34,630 nucleotides of DNA from a virus. Positions 27,394 to 34,607 of the stretch are shown here, piece after piece. The stretch is from the IMG/VR virus record IMGVR_UViG_3300044701_003689, positions 1 to 34,630 of that record, one strand, 5' to 3'. Numbering within the stretch: the stretch's first letter is position 1; each line of letters begins with the position of its first letter. The position numbers and the translations under genes are program-made. Below the pieces are notes generated by a model that saw nothing but the letters and a program-made list of their open reading frames with translations, was not told the origin of the DNA and did no database searches.

Positions 27394-27828
27394 ATGAAAA
27401 TGACAAAAAAGTTTGATAAGTTAAATGAGACTTTTAATGTAGATAGTGAGATAGTTCCTGTCGAAGCAGAAAAGGTTTCTGAAAAAATAGAAAAATATGC
27501 ATCAGATGCTGATGATATTAAAAAAGATTATGATTATGCAAGAGGAAATTTATATTCTCTTGTAGAAAAAGGACAAGAAGCAATTAATGGAATTCTTGAA
27601 TTGGCACAAGAAAGTGAAATGCCCCGTGCTTATGAAGTTGCGGGACAATTGATTAAGAATACGAGTGAAATTGCAGAAAAACTTATGGCATTACATAAGA
27701 TTAAAAAGGATGTTGAGGAGGATAGTCCAAAAGGGCCTACAACCGTCAATAATGCCCTTTTTGTTGGGTCTACTACAGAACTGGCAAAACTGCTCAAGCA
27801 ACAAACACAAAATCAATCAGAACAATAA
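27394..27828 (+). CDS. gp16: Terminase small subunit gp16
   Basis: 144 residues (T4 gp16 has 164). The gp16 pattern is visible: an acidic N-terminus, DYDYARGNLYSLVEKGQEAINGILELAQESEMPRAYEVAGQLIKNTSEIAEKLMALHK (the two long central helices) and the C-terminal NNALFVGSTTELAKLLK (T4: NATVFMGSPTELMD). gp16 oligomers recognise DNA and regulate gp17 during packaging. The ATG at 27394 is 6 nt after the gp15 stop; a second in-frame ATG at 27400 is equally possible, and neither has a clear Shine-Dalgarno. A terminator-shaped inverted repeat lies within the 3' part of the coding region. Confidence 0.9.
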   Translation: MKMTKKFDKLNETFNVDSEIVPVEAEKVSEKIEKYASDADDIKKDYDYARGNLYSLVEKGQEAINGILELAQESEMPRAYEVAGQLIKNTSEIAEKLMALHKIKKDVEEDSPKGPTTVNNALFVGSTTELAKLLKQQTQNQSEQ

Positions 27829-27831
27829 ATA
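27824..27831 (+). promoter_or_regulatory. Putative late promoter AATAAATA before the 647-residue gene
   Basis: AATAAATA overlaps the gp16 stop codon (27826-27828) and lies 21 nt before the next ATG. It would drive the inserted gene together with gp17 and the zinc-ribbon gene. A weak AAAGGG (27835-27840) is the only possible ribosome site. Confidence 0.45.
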
Positions 27832-27852
27832 CATAAAGGGTTCATTTAACTA

Positions 27853-29796
27853 ATGAATAAATTTAAGTCTCATAAAACAGTTGAACAAATTGCAAAGAAG
27901 CATCGTCTAGAAGTTTCTTTCATACAAAAGCAACTTGATATGGGAGAACCTATTGAGCACGAACATACCCAAGATCATAATTTAGCAAGAGATATTGCTC
28001 TTCAACATCTTGACGAAATTCCAGACTATTATACTCGGTTGAAAAAAATGGAAGCAGATGCTAAAAAGCATCATAAAAAATTCAAAGATGTAAAAGAACA
28101 TTGTGGATGTGAAGATACTGCGGTTGCAGAACTTGAAGATCAATTAAAAAAATTAAAAGATACTTCTTATGATTCTATTGATAAATTAATGCGTAATATT
28201 ATGAAAAAACATAATATGACCGCAAAACAATTGCACAATGCCTTTGCAGATAAAAATGGTAAAACTCCTGATGATTGGATTGATAATTTAAAAGAAGAAA
28301 CTAAATCAGGCGATGAAGGTCTTCGTGATTGGTTTGGTAAATCTAAATCTTCTGATGGTAAAAGTGGATGGGTTCAACTTGGTGGAAAGTGGGCAGGAAA
28401 ACCGTGTGCCCGTCAAGAAGGTCAAACTTCTACACCAAAATGTGGGAGTTCTAAAATGAAAAGATCACTTTCAAAAGATGAAGAAGAAGCAGCAAGACGT
28501 AGAAAAAATATTCAAGACCCAAATCAACCACAAAAAACTGGTGGAGCAAAACCAACTAACGTAAGAACTGAAGAAATGGACCTACAAGAAGTCAAAGACA
28601 AACCAGGTAAAGGTAGTGGAAAAAAAGATGCTTGTTATCATAAGGTAAAGTCTAGATATGATGTTTGGCCTAGTGCATATGCATCTGGAGCACTTGTTAA
28701 ATGCCGTAAAGTTGGTGCAGACAACTGGGGAACTAAATCGGAGGCAACTATGCACGAAGAAGAGAGATATTGTCCATTATGTGACAAAAGAGAAACAAGA
28801 TCTCAATGTTCTTATGGAGAAAAGGCATGGGATAAAGTTTCTGTGAAGGACGAAGAGTATTCAATGGCAAGATCAGAATTAAAAACTATTCACGATGCAA
28901 TCAAAAGATTGGAAAAAAAGGTTGGTAAAGGTGAAGGTGATTTAGAAGCATGGGTTCAATCAAAAATTACTAAAGCAGCAGATTATATCGATACAGCCGC
29001 AGATTATGTTACAAGTGGTGAAATGGAAGAGCAAAAATTGGTAGATAAAATTATGGATGAGATGAAATGTTGGCCTGGATACGAAAAGAAAGGTACTCAA
29101 AAACTTTTTGGCAAAAAATACAATAGGTGTGTAAAAAAAGAAGACGTAACCATTGAAGACTTGGATGGAAATACTTTTGCCGAAGTTATAGATTTGATTA
29201 AACCAGAACCAATTACAGGATTCAAATCTCAAGTAGATGAAGCAACAAGACTTCAAGCACAAACAGGAAATATCATCGCAGTTACTCTTTCTTGGAGAGG
29301 AAAATACTATTCACTCAAAATATTTTTCCCACAAGTAAAACTTCCTACTCGTAAAGAAATTAACGATGAACTTCAAAAAGTTTATCCTGGATGCAACGTA
29401 CTTTACTATTCTGTTTCTGATCTTCAACCAGGGCAACCATTAATTCAAGCATTTGGTCCTCAGGGAGGAAGTGCAGCGAAACCAGGGGCAAACAAAAATT
29501 ATGTAAAACCAATGGGAGAAGAAGTTGAGATTGAGGAAGATTGGCAAGCAGTTAACCGGAGGGATAGGACTGATGGATTAAGTCCAGATGCAGTTAAGGC
29601 ATATCGTAGAGAAAATCCCGGTTCAAAACTGCAAACTGCAGTAACTGAAAAAAATCCAACAGGAAAAAGAGCATCTCGTCGCAAGTCCTTTTGTAGCCGT
29701 ATGTCTGGGATGAAATCAAAACTTACTTCAGCAAAAACTGCAAGAGATCCTGACAGCAATATTAACAAAGCACTCCGTCGTTGGAATTGTAATTAA
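27853..29796 (+). CDS. Mosaic multi-domain protein of unknown function between gp16 and gp17
   Basis: 647 residues, hydrophilic and highly charged. Visible modules in order: residues ~8-68, an IAKKH...QLDMGEPIEHEHT...ARDIALQHLDEIPDYYTRLKKME helix pair that I recall as the DUF5661 type; ~157-222, a LRDWFGKSKSSDGKSGWVQL, CARQEG...TPKCGSSKMKRSLSK basic Cys motif; ~260-293, a CYHKVKSRYDVWPSAYASGALVKC motif; ~307-319, CPLC-x8-C; ~367-390, a WVQSKITKAADYIDTAADYV helix; ~404-428, CWPGYEKKGTQK...YNRC; ~470-535, a beta segment; and ~575-646, a basic GLSPDAVKAYRRENPGSK, RKSFCSRMSGMKSKLTSAKT end, perhaps DUF6321-like. These cassettes recur in marine phage proteins, but I know no function. Cys-rich basic modules could bind DNA or metal (inference). 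In T4, genes 16 and 17 are adjacent. Confidence 0.7.
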   Translation: MNKFKSHKTVEQIAKKHRLEVSFIQKQLDMGEPIEHEHTQDHNLARDIALQHLDEIPDYYTRLKKMEADAKKHHKKFKDVKEHCGCEDTAVAELEDQLKKLKDTSYDSIDKLMRNIMKKHNMTAKQLHNAFADKNGKTPDDWIDNLKEETKSGDEGLRDWFGKSKSSDGKSGWVQLGGKWAGKPCARQEGQTSTPKCGSSKMKRSLSKDEEEAARRRKNIQDPNQPQKTGGAKPTNVRTEEMDLQEVKDKPGKGSGKKDACYHKVKSRYDVWPSAYASGALVKCRKVGADNWGTKSEATMHEEERYCPLCDKRETRSQCSYGEKAWDKVSVKDEEYSMARSELKTIHDAIKRLEKKVGKGEGDLEAWVQSKITKAADYIDTAADYVTSGEMEEQKLVDKIMDEMKCWPGYEKKGTQKLFGKKYNRCVKKEDVTIEDLDGNTFAEVIDLIKPEPITGFKSQVDEATRLQAQTGNIIAVTLSWRGKYYSLKIFFPQVKLPTRKEINDELQKVYPGCNVLYYSVSDLQPGQPLIQAFGPQGGSAAKPGANKNYVKPMGEEVEIEEDWQAVNRRDRTDGLSPDAVKAYRRENPGSKLQTAVTEKNPTGKRASRRKSFCSRMSGMKSKLTSAKTARDPDSNINKALRRWNCN

Positions 29797-29811
29797 CAAA
29801 TAGGTTTTATT

Positions 29812-31458
29812 ATGTCAAATGATGTTTATCTTGGTAATCCTTTATTAAAAAAAGCAAATACTGCTATTGAATTTACTCAGGAACAAATTCTTGAGTTTGT
29901 TAAGTGTCAGGAAGATCCTGTTTATTTTGCAAACAATTATGTAAAAATTGTAACTCTTGACCACGGATTGCAGACGTTTAAACCATATCACTTTCAAGAA
30001 AAATTAATTAGAAATTTTCATAATCACAGATTCAATATCTGTAAGATGCCGCGCCAAACGGGAAAAAGTACTACTGTAGTATCTTTTCTTCTTCACTACG
30101 CAGTATTTAATGATAATGTAAACATTGGCATTCTTGCAAACAAAGCGGCAACGGCAAGAGAACTATTAGATAGACTTCAGACTGCTTATGAAAATCTTCC
30201 CAAGTGGATGCAGCAAGGTATCATATCTTGGAACAAAGGATCTCTTGAATTGGAAAATGGAAGTAAGATCTTGGCTGCTTCTACTTCTGCTTCTGCAGTT
30301 CGTGGTATGTCATTCAATATCTTATTTTTGGATGAATTTGCTTTCGTTCCAAATCATATTGCAGATTCTTTCTTTGCCTCAGTTTATCCTACAATTACTT
30401 CAGGTAAAAATACTAAAGTTATTATAGTTTCTACCCCACACGGTATGAATCATTTTTACCGAATGTGGCACGATGCCGAAAAAGGTAAAAATGAGTATAT
30501 ATTCACCGACGTTCACTGGAGCGAAGTTCCTGGACGAGATGAAGAATGGAAAAAACAAACAATTGCAAATACTTCAGACTCTCAATTTAAGGTTGAGTTT
30601 GAATGTGAGTTCTTAGGATCTGTTGACACTTTAATCGCTCCAAGCAAACTCAGAACCCTCGTGTATGACCACCCCAAGACCCGTAGTGCGGGTTTGGACG
30701 TTTATGTGGATCCTGTAGAGGAACACGACTATTTGATTACTGTAGACGTTGCTAGAGGCGTAGGAAGCGATTACTCTGCGTTTGCTGTAGTAGATATCAC
30801 ACAATTCCCACATAAGGTAGTTGCCAAGTATCGAAATAATGAAATCAAACCAATGTTGTTTCCAAGTATTATTTACGATATAGCAAAAAGTTATAATGAT
30901 GCTTACATTTTATGTGAGGTTAATGATGTTGGAGATCAAGTAGCTTCAATTCTTCAATATGACTTAGAATATAATAATCTTCTTATGTGCTCTATGAGAG
31001 GAAGAGCTGGTCAAATTGTGGGACAGGGATTTTCTGGAAAGAAAACTCAATTGGGAGTTAAGATGTCTAAAACAGTAAAAAAAGTTGGATGTCTAAATCT
31101 CAAAACAATGATTGAGGAAGATAAGTTATATTTAAATGATTATGAAATTATTAGTGAACTTACAACCTTTATACAAAAACACAATTCATTTGAAGCAGAA
31201 GAAGGATGTAATGATGATTTGGCAATGTGTCTTGTAATTTACGCTTGGTTAGTGGCTCAAGACTACTTCAAAGAACTTACCGATCAAGACGTAAGAAAAA
31301 GATTATATGAGGAGCAAAGAAATCAAATTGAACAAGATATGTCTCCATTTGGATTTGTTTCTGACGGTTTAGATGAAGATAGTTTTGTTGATCAGGATGG
31401 TGATAGATGGCATTTAGATGAATATGGAGATCGTGCTTATATGTGGGAATATATGTAA
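29812..31458 (+). CDS. gp17: Terminase large subunit gp17 (packaging ATPase and nuclease)
   Basis: 548 residues (T4 gp17 has 610). ATPase domain: Walker A MPRQTGKST at 79-87, Walker B ILFLDE at 170-175 with the catalytic Glu at 175, and a coupling motif STPHG at 207-211. Nuclease domain of RNase H fold: catalytic Asp in ITVDVARG (Asp312), Glu in CEVND (Glu369) and Asp in CNDDLAM (468-469), so all acidic residues are present. It translocates DNA into the prohead through the portal and cuts concatemers. A weak AGGT Shine-Dalgarno (29802-29805) precedes the ATG. The stop shares one base with the next ATG (TAATG). The protein appears intact and functional. Confidence 0.97.
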   Translation: MSNDVYLGNPLLKKANTAIEFTQEQILEFVKCQEDPVYFANNYVKIVTLDHGLQTFKPYHFQEKLIRNFHNHRFNICKMPRQTGKSTTVVSFLLHYAVFNDNVNIGILANKAATARELLDRLQTAYENLPKWMQQGIISWNKGSLELENGSKILAASTSASAVRGMSFNILFLDEFAFVPNHIADSFFASVYPTITSGKNTKVIIVSTPHGMNHFYRMWHDAEKGKNEYIFTDVHWSEVPGRDEEWKKQTIANTSDSQFKVEFECEFLGSVDTLIAPSKLRTLVYDHPKTRSAGLDVYVDPVEEHDYLITVDVARGVGSDYSAFAVVDITQFPHKVVAKYRNNEIKPMLFPSIIYDIAKSYNDAYILCEVNDVGDQVASILQYDLEYNNLLMCSMRGRAGQIVGQGFSGKKTQLGVKMSKTVKKVGCLNLKTMIEEDKLYLNDYEIISELTTFIQKHNSFEAEEGCNDDLAMCLVIYAWLVAQDYFKELTDQDVRKRLYEEQRNQIEQDMSPFGFVSDGLDEDSFVDQDGDRWHLDEYGDRAYMWEYM

Positions 31459-31688
31459 TGGATTTAGATAAGCAAATTAAATTAGGTCATTTATTGCTTA
31501 CTGATAGAGAGTGTAGAGTTTGTTTTGAAGTAAAAAATTTAATAGATGGGTTTTATAGAACACGCAAAGATAGAGGACCAGTAGCATCTTCATTTTCTTA
31601 TGAATGTAAAGAATGTACTGTAAAAAGAGTTATTGAATCAAAGAGAAAATACTCACAGATCACCAAATGGGAATATCCTGATTGGTAG
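31458..31688 (+). CDS. Small zinc-ribbon protein between gp17 and gp18
   Basis: 76 residues from the ATG at 31458, which overlaps the gp17 stop as TAATG. A GTG at 31443 in the same frame would add five residues, but the stop-start overlap favours the ATG. The product has two CxxC pairs (Cys19/Cys22 and Cys50/Cys53) separated by 27 residues: ECRVCFEVKNLIDGFYRTRK and YECKECTVKRVIESK. This is a zinc-ribbon or treble-clef layout, like that of the zinc-binding half of phage HNH/endonuclease VII-type proteins, but no catalytic nuclease motif is visible. Function unknown; a role in packaging or late gene control is only a guess from position. It is coupled to gp17 translation. Confidence 0.8.
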   Translation: MDLDKQIKLGHLLLTDRECRVCFEVKNLIDGFYRTRKDRGPVASSFSYECKECTVKRVIESKRKYSQITKWEYPDW

Positions 31689-31694
31689 ATATTC
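31671..31694. other. 7-bp inverted repeat across the zinc-ribbon gene stop
   Basis: GAATATC (31671-31677) and GATATTC (31688-31694) can pair perfectly around a 10-nt loop containing part of the last codons. The stem is AT-rich and no T-run follows (ACGTCTTGTTTCCCC), so it is a poor intrinsic terminator. It may be an mRNA-end or processing element, or chance. Confidence 0.3.
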
Positions 31695-31727
31695 ACGTCT
31701 TGTTTCCCCTACGTAAAGTGTCGTTTT

Positions 31728-31735
31728 AATAAATA
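31728..31735 (+). promoter_or_regulatory. Putative late promoter AATAAATA before gp18
   Basis: AATAAATA lies 34 nt before the gp18 ATG in an 81-nt gap that otherwise has no gene. It would drive gp18-gp19, since no such motif occurs between those two genes. Confidence 0.55.
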
Positions 31736-31759
31736 ATTTCTAGTTAAACTGAGATTTAC

Positions 31760-31764
31760 GGAGA
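31760..31764 (+). promoter_or_regulatory. Shine-Dalgarno GGAGA of gp18
   Basis: GGAGA ends 5 nt before the gp18 ATG. It is one of only two clear ribosome binding sites in the window and fits the very high copy number of sheath protein. Confidence 0.75.
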
Positions 31765-31769
31765 AAAAA

Positions 31770-33971
31770 ATGGCGACTCCTCAATTATCTCCAGGCGTAC
31801 TCGTCAGAGAGGTTGATTTAACAGTAGGAAGAGCTGATAATGTTTTAGATAACATTGGAGCAATTGCTGGTCCTTTTGCAATTGGTCCAGTTGAAGAACC
31901 AATTGATATTACTACAGAGAACGAATTACTTACGGTTTTTGGAAAACCAATCTCATCAGATTCACAATATGAGTATTGGATGAGTGCATCATCATTTCTT
32001 TCATATGGTGGTGTTCTTAAAGTAGCTAGAGTAGATGGCACCAACCTAAGATCTGCAAATGCTATTCGAAATTCTGCAGGAGTTTCTACTGCAGGAGATC
32101 CCTCACTCAAGATCAAGAATTTTGATGACTATGAGGCAAACCACGCAGATGATATTGCTAATTATATTTTCGCAGCAAAAAATCCAGGTTCCTGGGCAAA
32201 TAACTTAAAAGTTTGTGTAATTGATGATAAAGCAGACCAAATCTTAAATGTTGGTGCTGCAGTTACTGCAAATGCCTCAATTGGTATGGGAGTAACTACT
32301 ACACTTACTAATGTTGCATCTGCTGGTATTGGTACAACTTCCTCATTTAATGGATATTTAAAGGGAATTGTAACTGGCATTGGAGCAAGCACTCTTGATG
32401 TTAAAATTAATTCTATCGTTTCTACCGATGGAACAGAGACTAAAGTAACTTATGCACAAAAGTCTCGTTTAGCATCATTTACACCATCAACAAGTGGTGG
32501 AAGTATTACTGTAAGAATAATTGACGACACCGGTGCTTTAGTAGATAGTTGTACAATTAATACTGGATCTAATCCAATTCTTGATTGGTATGATCAGCAG
32601 ACTCTTAACTTATCAAATACTTCAATTTATTGGAATTCAATTGCACCAAAACCAGGCACTTCACAATATGCCGCTAATAGAAATGGTAAGAGTGATGAAA
32701 TTCACGTAGTTATTGTTGATGATACTGGAACAGTTACTGGAATTCAAGGAAATCTTCTTGAAAAGCATATTGGACTATCTAAAGCAACTGATGCAGTTTC
32801 TGCGGTTAATTCCCCACAAAAAATCTGGTGGAAGAACTATCTTGCAACATATTCAAATTATGTTTATGTTGGAGACAATCCTTCAGATCAAGCAAATGCA
32901 AACGAACCAGTTGTTGCAACTGGATTCTCTTCAGCATTTACTGATTATACAACTACAGAAGGTCTTTGGAACAAAGACGCACAAGACAAAGTTTACAGTG
33001 CTCTTGGAAATGTAACTTATAATCTAACTGGTGGAAAAGATTATAATGGTTCAACTGGTGGTATGACAGCAACTCTTGGAGATCTCTTTACTTCCTACAA
33101 TTTATTCTCAAATAGAGATGAAATTCAAGTAGATTATTTAATTATGGGCCCAGGATTAGGAAATAAACTTGATTCTCAGGCAAAAGCAAATCATCTCATT
33201 TCAATTGCTAATGGAAGAAAGGATTGTATTGCAGTAATCTCACCTCATCGTGCAGATGTTGTAGATATTACAAATACTGATACCCAAACTGATAATATAT
33301 TGGAGTTCTTCTCTCCACTTTCCTCTTCATCTTATGCAGTTTTTGATTCTGGATATAAGTACACATACGATAGATTTAACAATAAGTTCCGCTATATTCC
33401 CTGCAACGCTGATGTTGCCGGTTTAATGGTTAGAACAAATATTGTTGCATATCCTTGGTTCTCTCCTGCAGGACAGCAGAGAGGTATTTTAAATAATGCG
33501 ATTAAACTTGCATACAATCCAAGTAAGGCACAGAGAGATCAACTTTATCCATTAAGAATTAACTCAATTGTTAATCAACCTGGTGTTGGAATTCTTCTCT
33601 TTGGTGATAAAACTGCTCTTGGGTATGCATCCGCATTTGATAGAATCAATGTTCGCCGTCTGTTCCTTACAATTGAACAGGCACTAGAAAGAAGTGCTCA
33701 GGCACAACTCTTTGAACTTAATGATGAGATTACGAGAGCGAACTTTAGAAACATTGTTGAACCTTACCTTCGCGATGTTCAAGCAAAGCGTGGTCTTTAT
33801 GGATTCTTAGTTGTTTGTGATGCATCAAATAATACACCAGATGTTATTGATAATAATGAATTTAGAGCTGACATTTACCTGAAACCTGCTAAGTCTATTA
33901 ATTATGTCACACTTACTTTTGTTGCTACAAGAACTGGAGTAAGTTTTGATGAAGTTGCTGGTACTGTTTGA
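31770..33971 (+). CDS. gp18: Tail sheath protein gp18
   Basis: 733 residues (T4 gp18 has 659). N-terminus: LSPGVLVREVDLTVGRADNV, GAIAGPFAIGPVEEP, FGKPISSDSQYEYWMSASSFLSYGGVLKVARV, as in T4. C-terminus: AFDRINVRRLFLTIEQALERSAQ, LYGFLVVCDASNNTPDVIDNNEFRADIYLKPAKSINYVTLTFVATRTGVSFDE, which is nearly diagnostic for T4-type sheath. It polymerises round the gp19 tube and contracts to drive the tube into the host. Residues ~161-231 hold an insert rich in GIGTT/GVTTT (ASIGMGVTTTLTNVASAGIG) in the surface-domain region, of the same style as inserts in gp7 and gp13. It has a good Shine-Dalgarno and its own putative late promoter. Confidence 0.97.
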   Translation: MATPQLSPGVLVREVDLTVGRADNVLDNIGAIAGPFAIGPVEEPIDITTENELLTVFGKPISSDSQYEYWMSASSFLSYGGVLKVARVDGTNLRSANAIRNSAGVSTAGDPSLKIKNFDDYEANHADDIANYIFAAKNPGSWANNLKVCVIDDKADQILNVGAAVTANASIGMGVTTTLTNVASAGIGTTSSFNGYLKGIVTGIGASTLDVKINSIVSTDGTETKVTYAQKSRLASFTPSTSGGSITVRIIDDTGALVDSCTINTGSNPILDWYDQQTLNLSNTSIYWNSIAPKPGTSQYAANRNGKSDEIHVVIVDDTGTVTGIQGNLLEKHIGLSKATDAVSAVNSPQKIWWKNYLATYSNYVYVGDNPSDQANANEPVVATGFSSAFTDYTTTEGLWNKDAQDKVYSALGNVTYNLTGGKDYNGSTGGMTATLGDLFTSYNLFSNRDEIQVDYLIMGPGLGNKLDSQAKANHLISIANGRKDCIAVISPHRADVVDITNTDTQTDNILEFFSPLSSSSYAVFDSGYKYTYDRFNNKFRYIPCNADVAGLMVRTNIVAYPWFSPAGQQRGILNNAIKLAYNPSKAQRDQLYPLRINSIVNQPGVGILLFGDKTALGYASAFDRINVRRLFLTIEQALERSAQAQLFELNDEITRANFRNIVEPYLRDVQAKRGLYGFLVVCDASNNTPDVIDNNEFRADIYLKPAKSINYVTLTFVATRTGVSFDEVAGTV

Positions 33972-33988
33972 TTTAATTTAAAAACACC

Positions 33989-33996
33989 AAGGAGGA
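33989..33996 (+). promoter_or_regulatory. Strong Shine-Dalgarno AAGGAGGA of gp19
   Basis: AAGGAGGA is a near-perfect complement of the bacterial 16S rRNA 3' end and ends 9 nt before the gp19 ATG. It is the strongest ribosome binding site in the window. The gp18-gp19 gap has no late promoter motif, so gp19 output is probably set by this site on a shared transcript. Confidence 0.85.
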
Positions 33997-34005
33997 CTTA
34001 AAAAA

Positions 34006-34572
34006 ATGCCACACTCTATTCAGGACTTTAAATCAGCACTCATTGGTGGTGGTGCTCGTCCCAATCTATTTGAAGTAACAATTCCAGCTCCACCATCTGG
34101 AATAAATTTAACCGAAAACTTCCCCATTTTATGTAAGGCGGCCGCCCTTCCTGCATCAAATATTGCATCAGTTGACGTTCCTTTTAGAGGAAGAACCTTT
34201 AAAGTTGCAGGGGATCGTACATTTGATCCTTGGACTATTACTGTAATTAATGATCAAGACTTTCTTATCAGAGATGCTATGGAAGCTTGGATGCAATCAA
34301 TAGGACAATATGCTGATGGTAGTGGTTTTACCAATCCATCAGATTATATGTGTGATGCTTTTGTAAAGCAATTTAGAAGAGGAAATAGTGCAGTAGGTAA
34401 AAATACGGCCGTTGGAACTGGTCTTGAAACTGCTGCTACATATAAATTCTTTGATATTTTCCCCACTAACATTGCTGCAATTGACCTTTCCTATGATAGT
34501 AGCGATACTATTGAGGAATTCACAGTAGAATTCCAAGTTCAGTACTGGACACCTTCAACTGAAGAAGCGTAA
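34006..34572 (+). CDS. gp19: Tail tube protein gp19
   Basis: 188 residues (T4 gp19 has 163). Conserved landmarks are RPNLFEVTIPAPP, ILCKAAALPASNIASVDVPFRGRTFKVAGDRTFDPWTITVINDQDF (T4: CKATALPAG...RKINVAGDRTFDDWTVTVMND), VKQFRR and the C-terminal IFPTNIAAIDLSYDSSDTIEEFTVEFQVQYW. Hexameric rings of gp19 stack into the tube through which DNA passes. It lies 34 nt after gp18 and is probably co-transcribed with it. The extra length lies near the N-terminus (PAPPSGINLTENFP) and around residues 105-150. Confidence 0.97.
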   Translation: MPHSIQDFKSALIGGGARPNLFEVTIPAPPSGINLTENFPILCKAAALPASNIASVDVPFRGRTFKVAGDRTFDPWTITVINDQDFLIRDAMEAWMQSIGQYADGSGFTNPSDYMCDAFVKQFRRGNSAVGKNTAVGTGLETAATYKFFDIFPTNIAAIDLSYDSSDTIEEFTVEFQVQYWTPSTEEA

Positions 34573-34578
34573 TAAATA
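34571..34578 (+). promoter_or_regulatory. Putative late promoter AATAAATA before gp20
   Basis: AATAAATA overlaps the gp19 stop codon (34570-34572) and lies 29 nt before the gp20 ATG. It would start the head-gene transcript continuing off the right edge. Confidence 0.5.
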
Positions 34579-34607
34579 GACTAAAGAACTAAGTTAAAAA
34601 ATAAATT

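Noticed and set aside
27729-27762. Intrinsic terminator at the gp16 hairpin
   Set aside because: It lies about 65 nt inside the gp16 gene, the loop is long and only five T residues follow, so termination would cut off gp16 itself.
29499-29768. Open frame of 89 codons on the - strand inside the 647-residue gene
   Set aside because: It is the antisense of a conserved coding module; no ribosome site or recognisable product.
31781-32116. Open frame of 111 codons on the - strand inside gp18
   Set aside because: It lies opposite the diagnostic N-terminal part of the sheath gene and shows no family resemblance.
32713-33015. 100-codon + strand frame within gp18
   Set aside because: It is an out-of-frame shadow of gp18 with Gln/Leu-biased composition expected from shifted AT-rich codons.
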